A stretch of DNA of 7,090 nucleotides from DATIJJ01 sp039936115 (GCA_039936115.1 JBDTIZ010000072.1:1-7090); one strand, 5' to 3'. Counted from the stretch's first letter, positions 1 through 7,031 are shown. Notes: generated by a model from the letters alone, not told the origin. Numbers and translations: made by a program.

Positions 1-1703
1 ATCATCGTTGTTCCCTGATTATCGTGATAAATACAGAGCGATACATCGGTTAGACGCACAATGGCTGTTAGATAGAGTAACTCCAAGCTTTTCATGCTAG
101 AGAAACAATGTAGGCTGAAGTCCAGGAAATTCCCGTTACTGTAATTTTCTAAATTTTCTATAATCTCTTGCACAACAGCATCTTCTGTCGGTAGCGTTAT
201 TTGAAGACTGAGCGCTTGCAGCAGCGATTCAAAACGTGATTCATTGGGATTAAATTGAGTTTGATTACATGTCCACCCTAAGTTAAAAACATTTTGTTGA
301 AATTGACGCACGCGGCGTGGATTTTGTAGTTGCTGTCTAGCAATTAAATCATTGGCTTGGTGGAAAGTACCGGCTTTTAAGGAAGAGAGAGCTCGCAGCA
401 AATCAGCCTTAATCATGATATGAGTGCTGAAGATGGCATAAGCAATTATTGCAGCAGGATCATCCGGAAGTGAAAATTTAATAATTTTTCGATTAAGAAT
501 ATAGGATGGCAAATGTGCCATGGCTTTTTCTAGAAAAGTGACCTGCGGTTCTGTTCTAACAAATCTTTCATGATTTTCATTAAATGTAAGTAACGAAGCG
601 AACATGCTTTTATAATGATCTTCTTCTAATAACTGTAAAGCATTCACATAGGTTTGATCTTGCGTGGCTTCATCTTTTTTTTCTTCGCGAGTATTTGCTG
701 GTTGAAGAGTCTTCCTGTTTTGTTTCACTGCTTTTTTAAGTAATTCCAAATAAATTTTTGAATCAACATTAAGCGGTGATTGATAAACACATTTTCTCCT
801 CTGTTCTGGTGAAGGACCATCCATTTCCCATATTTCATAGCGAGCTAAATGAATCTCGGGTGAGTAAACAATCCAATATTTACGTCGAGAGTCGATTTTT
901 GTATGAGGGACTTTGAGAATACGTTTTGTACTAGGATTGAAACTTGTCATATATAACATAAAACGAATTGGATCTTTTGAAGGATCACCATACAATGAAG
1001 CTTTTTCCTCAAATGCAAATAAAATAGGTGGCTTTTTATCCAATTGAAATTCTAAAAATTGTTGCCCCCTTTTTTTGGCACGATTAGTTTCATATTCTAA
1101 CAGTGCTACATTTTTGTAATTCTCTTCACTCAATTCAATGTTAAAGTTAGGATCAGAAAGATCTTCTGTATAATTGAAAAACACGCCATATAAGGTTTTA
1201 GGTTCTAAGATATCTTTTTCGAGCAAAATACGATTTGATTTAGGATCTGCTCCTACTCTTGTAATTTTGGGTTCGATTGGTGTCATTACACCGGCTACTT
1301 TTTGCATAACATGGAGTTGTTCAAGCGGCGCATAATCGAGATAGGCATCAACCAGATGTTTTTTTATAGGCTTTTCTTGCTGGCATTTTTCTAGTTCTTT
1401 TTTAGTTTTTTCAATAAATTGTTCAAAGTTTTGATGTGGATAGTGCTCTACAACTAATTTACGAACTAAATCATGTTTAGAGAGTGTCTCCATTAAATCG
1501 TCATTTTCAGGTACTACTAAAACCAAGCAACATCCAGATTCGGAGGCATCAAAAGGTGTAAAGTAAACAGTGTCAATTATCTGCGGATAATGGAGAACAA
1601 GTTGTTGCTGCAGTCTAATATGTTGAGAAGCCGTGGTTTCTAATGAAAAAGTTATCCTTTTCATATTATTGACAGTTTCAATTGCTTTCAGTGTAATGTT
1701 CAT
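1..1703 (-). CDS. Large hypothetical protein, partial (3' end outside window); possible OTU-like C-terminal region
   Basis: I translated this reading frame by hand. It is open from an ATG at 1703 down to position 3 (567 codons, no stop), so the C-terminus lies outside the window. I do not recognise the family. Residues 1-100 alternate short strands and helices, followed by a lysine/glutamate-rich helix near 96-112. Residues 125-330 look beta-rich, 335-390 are a charged helical linker with a KKDE run, and 400-480 are helical. No signal peptide or membrane segment is evident. The last 80 residues resemble an OTU protease core: a helix starting at the NESRFESL stretch (486-493), then the LELLYLTAIVRL and VSLCIYHDN segments (540-562), which match the helix and strand that precede the catalytic histidine in OTU proteins. 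Ser489 falls where the cysteine is expected, so the domain may be inactive or not OTU at all. The start is the first in-frame ATG after the upstream stop; its ribosome binding site is weak. A 26-base gap to the upstream gene suggests co-transcription. Confidence 0.85.
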   Translation of the reverse strand, partial: MNITLKAIETVNNMKRITFSLETTASQHIRLQQQLVLHYPQIIDTVYFTPFDASESGCCLVLVVPENDDLMETLSKHDLVRKLVVEHYPHQNFEQFIEKTKKELEKCQQEKPIKKHLVDAYLDYAPLEQLHVMQKVAGVMTPIEPKITRVGADPKSNRILLEKDILEPKTLYGVFFNYTEDLSDPNFNIELSEENYKNVALLEYETNRAKKRGQQFLEFQLDKKPPILFAFEEKASLYGDPSKDPIRFMLYMTSFNPSTKRILKVPHTKIDSRRKYWIVYSPEIHLARYEIWEMDGPSPEQRRKCVYQSPLNVDSKIYLELLKKAVKQNRKTLQPANTREEKKDEATQDQTYVNALQLLEEDHYKSMFASLLTFNENHERFVRTEPQVTFLEKAMAHLPSYILNRKIIKFSLPDDPAAIIAYAIFSTHIMIKADLLRALSSLKAGTFHQANDLIARQQLQNPRRVRQFQQNVFNLGWTCNQTQFNPNESRFESLLQALSLQITLPTEDAVVQEIIENLENYSNGNFLDFSLHCFSSMKSLELLYLTAIVRLTDVSLCIYHDNQGTTM

Positions 1704-1729
1704 AAATGCCCGCTATTTTATAATTAAAT
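1704..1729 (-). other. 26-base gap inside the minus-strand pair
   Basis: This gap between the TAA of the 1139-aa gene and the ATG of the downstream gene contains no hairpin or T-tract and no -10 element of its own that I can defend. It supports reading the two genes as one transcription unit. The only ribosome-binding-like bases are GCGGG about 8 bases before the ATG, which is weak. Confidence 0.5.
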
Positions 1730-4700
1730 TTAGTAACTGTTTTTTCTCGTTGGTTCAATTTTGTTTTCGCCCGGCGCTACTTGAGATAATCTTCTTCCGA
1801 AAAAATTTGTAGACGGAATGGCTATTGTATTTGTTGTTGTCACCTCACTTGAACTATCAGTGACAGTGCTATTTTGTATCTCTACCAAATCCGGAATCGG
1901 GTGGACTTTTTTATGATTTACAAGATCAAGTCCTTTGAGCGCTACGGTTGGAGATAAAGGAAGTGTGCTGATCCTGTATATTCTGTTGGCTTGAAACAGA
2001 TAAGCATTGTCATACCATTGCATCCGCGTCTTGCTAGTCTTAAGCAAAATATGATAGTCGGTGGAATCAGGAAGAGTTGGGTGTAATAATGCGATTGGAA
2101 ACGTTTGTGCTTTTCGGTTTTCAATTCCAATGCGCATTTGCACTAAGATAGGTTGATTTAATAAGTGCTGAGAGAAGTAGGCTTGTAATTTTTTAGCTTT
2201 TTCCCAATGAACACTAGATATAGTTTGATGCATGACTTCGGATAATAACCGATGAATATTTTCCAGACGGAGAGAGAAAGAGATTATCTCTGAATTCGCA
2301 CTTACATTCATTTTACCGTAAAGTTGATGAACTATTGATGTTTCAAAGTCAGCAACTTGCACAAGAATTTTAGCTACGAGTGAAGTTTTATACTGGGTTT
2401 GATGTGCGACAATGACTTGATGTAAATTTATATTATCTTCTTTATGTTCAAGAATTTCTTTAGCGGCAGCTTCATTGCACCTCATTTTTTTTGTCCAGCC
2501 AACTATCTGTTCGGCATGGCTGCTTGCAAAGCTATTATCTGGCTGCGTAAAAGTTCTAAGATATGGCACAAAACTTGCTAGCACATGTTCTTTTGTCAAA
2601 TGCAACAAGAGTGAGAGAGTGTAAACTTCATCTGATTCATCACCTAAAACGCTTGCCGGTACACGGGCGATACTAGGACAATGACTAGTTAGCAACTCAA
2701 ATGGGAATGGATAATTTTTTCCTTGGATAGTGAATTCATTACACGATAATAGATCGTACGAATCTCTTACTAATGTCGGTGACAAATACTTTTGCATGTA
2801 CGGTAGGATTTCACAGCTGATTGTATCTTTGTTCTTTATCGGTGTGGTTGTTATCGCATTGATTTTTTGAGCGAGCATAGTGATAGCAAATAACATGGCC
2901 GCACAATATTCAAGTGTATTCATTTTTGTATTAATGATCAATTCGACAATATTAGGCACGCTTAATAACACCGCATCTTGGACACACGGTGCGCTGTTCA
3001 TGGCTGTAGCATCACGCATCATTTCATTCGTTGAATGGATTAATTCCTTTTGAGCAATGGTTATCTTCCCGATTGCATCGTTTATTTTCTTTTGCCCTGC
3101 ATTTTTCTTATCTAGACCATTGTTGATGGTATCCAATAAAGCATCTATTGCTTGATCAATGGCTAATTGTGCTTCCTTCATACGTAAGGCAAGCGTATAA
3201 AAAACCGCATGGCCCTTTCGTGAGGTAAGTTGTTTGATTTCTTTTACCACGAGATGCAACGCATTAAATGGCATAGGTTGATATTTTACCCACCCGCAGA
3301 GAGTGGGTTGTGTAAGCATGGCGTAATTTTCTAGCTGAATTCCAGTGAAAGTTCTGTCTTCATAAACGGCATGCATTCTTGCAATTCGTCGAGATAATGG
3401 CACACCTTCTTTTTCATCAGACATAAACACAGTTGATAGGTCATTTTCTGCGATGGGTAAAGGTTTTTTCCACCAATTGTATTCATCTTTTTCGATCGCT
3501 AAGCCGTGAGATATTGGTGCGCTTGACTGAGATTCTAGAACCACATGAGGCGTTTCACCTGGAAGTTCAACCACCTTCGGCATAACAAAGGGTTTTTGTG
3601 TTTTCAGGGTGTGAGATTTTTTATCTTTTTTATTTTTGTTAAAATCGTGTGATGGCGGTGTCATCGCTTCTGCGTGTCTGAGACTTAGTAAGTGCTGAAG
3701 TAGATTGGATAAGAAAAGTTTTGTGACTTCACTTTCTGTAACGCCTGTTTTATGACTATCTTTAATTATAGGTAAGTTTACGCCTGCAATAGAAATAGTC
3801 AGAGTACAGTCTTCTGATCCTCCGGTTATTCTGGAGTTATAGCTGATAGTAACTCCGGCTTTTGCTACTGATGTGTCTGATGATGTTTTATCTACAATTC
3901 TTTCTGATTGCTGGTATTTAATAACGTAATCAACAGCTGTGTTCATATTTAAAAATCGCTGGAAAAAATCTTGCAGTACGTCACCGCATTTTTGAACTGA
4001 TTTTGAATCTAATTGCTTGAGCAATAGAGTGATAGTATCAATCAAATAAAAGTAATGGAAGTAAGCGGCATAGAAAGAAGAGTAACGGCTATGTATAGAT
4101 AAAGAGTGCAAAGCAGTTTCTGCTGCTAATTCAAGAACCTTATTTGCACTTGCGTTGCTATCGATATCAGCTAAACACAGTCCACTCAAATTAATTTTAC
4201 AATTATATCCACCACTAGGTTTCGATTTAAGCGTTAAAATTTTGTTTACATCAAATTTAGCCTGTAACGGTATCATTATCCAGGAAATAAGGTCTTTTAA
4301 TACGGCGATACTAGAATAAGAATAACCTGGAAGTGGTTCGCGGCTAAGAAGAAGGAATTCAAAAAAACGCCGAGAATATAATTCTTCTGGTCTCAGGGTT
4401 GGTATATCCGTTGTTTTTTCTTCTATAGATTTTTTTGGCAAAAATGCTGCAGGAAGATCCCGTTGTGAGATATTGATGAGTTCTTTTGAAAGTATTAATG
4501 CATCATTATACGTTAGACTGCTGAGCGCAAGTTGGACCTTTAAGCAGAAAGCTTCTTGGCACAACTCTTCTATCTTAAATACATCAGCTGCATTGATCAT
4601 GATTCCTAGAGGAATTTCTACACCATTTACTTTAAAGAACAGCTCTGTTCTTATTAATGTTGGTTGATTAGGGTCTGTAGGTTCTGATTGATAGAAGCAG

Positions 4701-5149
4701 GTTGTATCTTTATAAATACTGAAAAATTTCATTACATCTTCTAGCAACGCATCTCTCGGTGGCAATTGAATCAAAAAGTTCTGATAATTTCCATGAGCAG
4801 AGAGATTCTCCAACACAAATATTAGAACCCTATGGCATGCTACTTTGAATGCAGAAGCTGTGTGCGCAGCGGTGTTAAATTCAGCGTAGACATTATTCTG
4901 TTGCCAGAAAGTATATCTACAAGCATCCGGGAAGTTATCCACAGTCGCTGTTAGGCCATATACTTCAGCTAAAGTTTTCTCAATATTATCATTAATGTTC
5001 CCATAAAAAGGAAAAATGCCTAGCGACAAGAGAAATTGTTGGGCGAGACCATTTGTTCTAAAAATACCTGCTAGCTGATTTTTTAAAAAAGCTGAGTCGC
5101 CGGAAAAGCCAATAGGGGGTAATCTTTTATTCGGACGTTGTTGCTGCAT
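1730..5149 (-). CDS. Large hypothetical protein (1139 aa) with repeated dsRBD-like alpha/beta modules in its N-terminal half
   Basis: Complete ORF from ATG to TAA; family not recognised. There is no signal peptide or clear membrane segment, so it is probably soluble. The N-terminal half contains repeats of a similar pattern: a helix, a strand, then a strand with the motif x-[VLI]-x-G-[VL]-x-[IL], then a long hydrophobic helix. The motif glycines are Gly176, Gly323 and Gly456. The following helices lie at about 194-212, 336-350 and 473-490. A weaker first copy may end with helix 99-116. The copy at 300-351 most resembles a double-stranded-RNA-binding domain, but the KKxxK RNA-contact motif is missing. 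Residues 500-560 form a polar linker with a basic cluster (KNKKDKK, 505-511). Residues 654-716 are strongly helical and possibly coiled coil. The rest is helical until a strand-rich stretch at 1000-1065 and a Ser/Thr-rich tail. The ribosome binding site is weak (GAG about 7 bases before the ATG). It is probably the first gene of an operon with the partial gene downstream. Confidence 0.9.
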   Translation of the reverse strand: MQQQRPNKRLPPIGFSGDSAFLKNQLAGIFRTNGLAQQFLLSLGIFPFYGNINDNIEKTLAEVYGLTATVDNFPDACRYTFWQQNNVYAEFNTAAHTASAFKVACHRVLIFVLENLSAHGNYQNFLIQLPPRDALLEDVMKFFSIYKDTTCFYQSEPTDPNQPTLIRTELFFKVNGVEIPLGIMINAADVFKIEELCQEAFCLKVQLALSSLTYNDALILSKELINISQRDLPAAFLPKKSIEEKTTDIPTLRPEELYSRRFFEFLLLSREPLPGYSYSSIAVLKDLISWIMIPLQAKFDVNKILTLKSKPSGGYNCKINLSGLCLADIDSNASANKVLELAAETALHSLSIHSRYSSFYAAYFHYFYLIDTITLLLKQLDSKSVQKCGDVLQDFFQRFLNMNTAVDYVIKYQQSERIVDKTSSDTSVAKAGVTISYNSRITGGSEDCTLTISIAGVNLPIIKDSHKTGVTESEVTKLFLSNLLQHLLSLRHAEAMTPPSHDFNKNKKDKKSHTLKTQKPFVMPKVVELPGETPHVVLESQSSAPISHGLAIEKDEYNWWKKPLPIAENDLSTVFMSDEKEGVPLSRRIARMHAVYEDRTFTGIQLENYAMLTQPTLCGWVKYQPMPFNALHLVVKEIKQLTSRKGHAVFYTLALRMKEAQLAIDQAIDALLDTINNGLDKKNAGQKKINDAIGKITIAQKELIHSTNEMMRDATAMNSAPCVQDAVLLSVPNIVELIINTKMNTLEYCAAMLFAITMLAQKINAITTTPIKNKDTISCEILPYMQKYLSPTLVRDSYDLLSCNEFTIQGKNYPFPFELLTSHCPSIARVPASVLGDESDEVYTLSLLLHLTKEHVLASFVPYLRTFTQPDNSFASSHAEQIVGWTKKMRCNEAAAKEILEHKEDNINLHQVIVAHQTQYKTSLVAKILVQVADFETSIVHQLYGKMNVSANSEIISFSLRLENIHRLLSEVMHQTISSVHWEKAKKLQAYFSQHLLNQPILVQMRIGIENRKAQTFPIALLHPTLPDSTDYHILLKTSKTRMQWYDNAYLFQANRIYRISTLPLSPTVALKGLDLVNHKKVHPIPDLVEIQNSTVTDSSSEVTTTNTIAIPSTNFFGRRLSQVAPGENKIEPTRKNSY

Positions 5150-5179
5150 GGATCGCTCATTATTTAGTTTAGTATCAGT

Positions 5180-5185
5180 ATTTTA
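5180..5185 (-). promoter_or_regulatory. Candidate -10 hexamer for the minus-strand gene pair
   Basis: On the minus strand this reads TAAAAT, five of six matches to TATAAT, 30 bases before the ATG at 5149. No convincing -35 box precedes it at 16-18 bases. The PmrA-like box ends 10 bases upstream, as would suit an activator-dependent promoter. Confidence 0.3.
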
Positions 5186-5195
5186 ACGATATCTC

Positions 5196-5212
5196 CTTAA
5201 TGTAATCTTAAG
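5196..5212 (+). promoter_or_regulatory. PmrA-box-like tandem half-sites
   Basis: The sequence reads CTTAAT-GTAAT-CTTAAG, an exact match to the YTTAAK-N5-YTTAAK form known for the response regulator PmrA. Both half-sites fit in the plus orientation, while in the minus orientation one half-site starts with A and fits less well. It lies 47 bases upstream of the 1139-aa gene start and 220 bases upstream of the 532-aa gene start. A TAAAAT hexamer lies 10 bases beyond it on the minus side and TATATT (5231-5236) 18 bases beyond on the plus side, so it could serve either gene. TTAA is common in AT-rich spacers, so chance remains possible. Confidence 0.45.
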
Positions 5213-5312
5213 AGATAATCTTTTTTAAATTATATTTTTGGATAGAGGAGTAGAAAAAATAAATATACTAAATATCAATGAGTTAAGGTGTTTTTAGAGA
5301 TGTAAGCCCATA

Positions 5313-5326
5313 GCCGCTCTCGCGGC
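5313..5326. promoter_or_regulatory. GC-rich dyad in the promoter spacer (GCCGC-TCTC-GCGGC)
   Basis: A perfect five-base inverted repeat with a four-base loop stands out in an otherwise AT-rich spacer. It ends four bases before the TATACT hexamer, so a protein bound there would touch RNA polymerase. No T-tract follows on either strand, so it is not an intrinsic terminator. Function unknown. Confidence 0.4.
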
Positions 5327-5330
5327 ACAC

Positions 5331-5336
5331 TATACT
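5331..5336 (+). promoter_or_regulatory. Candidate -10 hexamer (TATACT) for the plus-strand gene
   Basis: TATACT matches TATAAT at five of six positions and would place transcription start around 5343, about 30 bases before the leader ORF ATG and about 90 before the long gene. No recognisable -35 hexamer lies 16-18 bases upstream; a GC-rich dyad occupies part of that spacer. A second TATACT at 5264-5269 is an alternative, also without a good -35. Confidence 0.35.
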
Positions 5337-5357
5337 GAAAGTATGTCATACGATATG
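5332..5357. promoter_or_regulatory. Chain of three overlapping palindromes, operator-like
   Basis: Three perfect short dyads follow one another: ATACT-GAA-AGTAT (5332-5344), GTATG-T-CATAC (5341-5351) and CATA-CGA-TATG (5347-5357). They share the half-site GTATG/CATAC and cover the region from the -10 hexamer to just before the ribosome binding site of the leader ORF. This position suits a repressor operator at the start of transcription, or small alternative hairpins in the 5' leader. No specific regulator is recognised. Confidence 0.4.
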
Positions 5358-5361
5358 ATTT

Positions 5362-5366
5362 GGGAG
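5362..5366 (+). promoter_or_regulatory. Ribosome binding site GGGAG of the leader ORF
   Basis: GGGAG lies 8 bases before the ATG at 5375 and is the best Shine-Dalgarno match in the divergent intergenic region that has a start codon at normal spacing. It is the main reason to take the short leader ORF seriously. Confidence 0.4.
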
Positions 5367-5374
5367 TCTAACAA

Positions 5375-5464
5375 ATGTCACAAACACGAGTATTGCTGAT
5401 TCCATTGTCACCTATAGCACTTACGAAAGGAAATGAAAGTGAAAAGTCATGTGGTCGATTTTAA
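5375..5464 (+). CDS. Possible 29-aa leader ORF overlapping the start of the membrane-protein gene
   Basis: This short ORF begins MSQTRVLLIPLSPIAL and ends at TAA 5462-5464. It overlaps the first 32 bases of the 532-aa gene in a different frame. Its ATG is preceded by GGGAG with an 8-base spacer, a better initiation signal than the one in front of the long gene's ATG. Translating ribosomes would pass over the AAAGGA and start codon of the long gene, which allows translational coupling or attenuation. The peptide has no recognisable motif beyond a mildly hydrophobic stretch. It may be a chance ORF, or the original N-terminus of the long gene lost by frameshift; an in-frame TAG at 5415-5417 stops the long frame from extending back. 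Confidence 0.3.
   Translation: MSQTRVLLIPLSPIALTKGNESEKSCGRF
5426..5431 (+). promoter_or_regulatory. Ribosome binding site AAAGGA that decides the start of the 532-aa gene
   Basis: AAAGGA ends one base before the ATG at 5433, too close for usual initiation, but 7 bases before the in-frame GTG at 5439. This favours GTG as the true start, shortening the protein by two residues, unless the ATG is used through coupling to the leader ORF. Confidence 0.5.
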
Positions 5465-7031
5465 TGATAAAAACACCAAGCAATCAAACAATAAAGTATC
5501 TCCCTTAACCCATTTCCCGATGATAGCTCGTTCTGAACTTTTGCAACCACTTATTAGAACAAATGAACTTAATGATTTGTCTGATATTAGTATTGATATC
5601 AACGATAAAAAAGATTATCAATTGCTATCTAGAACAGCTCAGTCTGCTATTATTTCTCAATATTTCAAGCCAAAATCACGATCTTATAAAAAAAATGTTC
5701 GGATGCTGAGTGAAATAGTAAAAGCTCAAAATGAAATAAGAGAAAGTATTTATTTTCTTAAGTCAGGTATACGCAAACGTAAAAGACCTATTTATTTTTT
5801 AATGGGTTTTATGATGGTAGGCACTGGGATTTATCTGCTCTTGGATTTATATTTATACTTTCAATTTAAAATGCATGAAGAAGCGCGATTATCTAATCAT
5901 CTAGGCGCACTGAATGAAGTGTATCCGCAATTACTTAACCTCACACAGCAAACGTATGAAGGTCTTTCTCAAACAATGTATGATGTGCAATGTTATTTTC
6001 CAATTACTGATTGGTATTCGTCTACCATATCCTATTTGAACGGGACATTCAGTTGTAACTGGCGTGCATCCACGAATGAATGTTGGGATCATTCTCAAGC
6101 AGTGGGAAATGAATTTTGTAATCCGTATAATATTGATTATTACGGCGGTAATCCTTATCCCGTTTTTCCTAAGGATCTTTGTCCTTCATGGATAACTGAT
6201 TGGTGTTTTGCAAACTTGAACCTTCGCGAAAATATTGCTGACAGAGAGAATGTTTTTTATCAGCTTGAAAATCTGAATGATATATTCCACGGTTGGATAG
6301 GTAATGCTCTTAATTATTACGTTATTTTTTTGGTTTTTGGGGAATTAGCTCCATTGGTAATTCTTGGCATTAATCTATTGTCGAATGTCTTTTCAAATTT
6401 TTTGTCTTCTGTAGGGTTATCTTTCAATCTTAGCAAAAATCATCAGGATATTATTCAGCGCACTGCTGCAAGATATGAAATTAATCAAGACAATTTAGAG
6501 TCTTATTATCTTGCCGCACAAGATTTTGAGAAAAAATTACTTAACTTCAATGAACGTAAAGTCCCTTTTACGTCAGCGAGAGAAGAACGTCTAATATTTA
6601 TTAGTGGTGCGAAAATCGATGACAATGAGGATATGATGTCGCCACTCAGTTTATTGTTCCGTCATCCAAGAGCAGATTTACAATTGGTTGCTATGATTTT
6701 TGACATGGCAGGAATCAGTAATTCTGCTATAGCGAATGATTTAACAGATTCTGCTAGACATACGTTTGAAATGGGTAGCTATATTAAAAATAATTTAGCT
6801 GGAAATGCGCTTGAACGCGATAATCCATTGTATTGTTTTTTTAATCGCTTGAAATCAGAGAACTGGGATGATCCAGACAAAGAAAAAACCTACCTGAAAA
6901 AAACGAGTAAGCATTCAGCTCTTTCGTTTGCAAGAGATAGATTTTTTTATAAAACGCCTGTGCATCAGGCTAGAGAAGTGATCCGGAACATATATGAGTT
7001 TGCTGATTTTACTCCTATGAGAGGTAAGTAA
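5433..7031 (+). CDS. Two-transmembrane hypothetical protein (532 aa) with a six-cysteine extracytoplasmic loop
   Basis: Complete ORF ending in TAA; family not recognised. Residues 1-113 are polar and partly helical. A basic run RKRKR (114-118) precedes membrane segment 1 (about 119-145). A loop of about 150 residues follows, then membrane segment 2 (about 295-316, containing Glu304), with an amphipathic continuation to about 332. The C-terminal 200 residues are charged and helical. By the positive-inside rule both ends are cytoplasmic and the loop is outside. The loop holds cysteines 187, 208, 217, 229, 250 and 258, with only Cys468 elsewhere, which suggests up to three disulfides. The loop is rich in Tyr, Trp and Asn and contains two N-x-T sequons (Asn169, Asn203), relevant only if the protein reaches a host secretory membrane. 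The ATG at 5433 sits just one base after AAAGGA; a GTG at codon 3 (5439) is better spaced and may be the true start. It could be a secreted membrane effector or an ordinary inner-membrane protein. Confidence 0.92.
   Translation: MKVKSHVVDFNDKNTKQSNNKVSPLTHFPMIARSELLQPLIRTNELNDLSDISIDINDKKDYQLLSRTAQSAIISQYFKPKSRSYKKNVRMLSEIVKAQNEIRESIYFLKSGIRKRKRPIYFLMGFMMVGTGIYLLLDLYLYFQFKMHEEARLSNHLGALNEVYPQLLNLTQQTYEGLSQTMYDVQCYFPITDWYSSTISYLNGTFSCNWRASTNECWDHSQAVGNEFCNPYNIDYYGGNPYPVFPKDLCPSWITDWCFANLNLRENIADRENVFYQLENLNDIFHGWIGNALNYYVIFLVFGELAPLVILGINLLSNVFSNFLSSVGLSFNLSKNHQDIIQRTAARYEINQDNLESYYLAAQDFEKKLLNFNERKVPFTSAREERLIFISGAKIDDNEDMMSPLSLLFRHPRADLQLVAMIFDMAGISNSAIANDLTDSARHTFEMGSYIKNNLAGNALERDNPLYCFFNRLKSENWDDPDKEKTYLKKTSKHSALSFARDRFFYKTPVHQAREVIRNIYEFADFTPMRGK

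Noticed and set aside
675..682. Run of eight A (minus strand) as a phase-variation tract
   Set aside because: It encodes a lysine pair in a charged linker and the frame is intact; runs of this length are common in AT-rich coding DNA.
1065..1076. A7-G5 homopolymer pair (minus strand) as a programmed frameshift site
   Set aside because: The phase does not give a standard X-XXY-YYZ heptamer, and a -1 shift meets a stop after about ten codons; the main frame continues normally.
1942..2130. 62-aa minus-strand ORF
   Set aside because: It lies wholly inside the 1139-aa gene in another frame, has no ribosome binding site and has no recognisable protein features.
4473..4667. 64-aa plus-strand ORF
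   Set aside because: It is antisense to the 1139-aa gene and looks like a shadow of its codon pattern; no promoter or ribosome binding site supports it.
5083..5160. 25-aa minus-strand ORF starting 11 bases before the 1139-aa gene and overlapping it out of frame
   Set aside because: It mirrors the layout of the plus-strand leader ORF, but no Shine-Dalgarno sequence precedes its ATG, so it is most likely chance.
5278..5286. ATG at 5278 after a purine-rich AGAGGAG stretch
   Set aside because: The frame stops after two codons and the distance from AGGAG is far too long for initiation.
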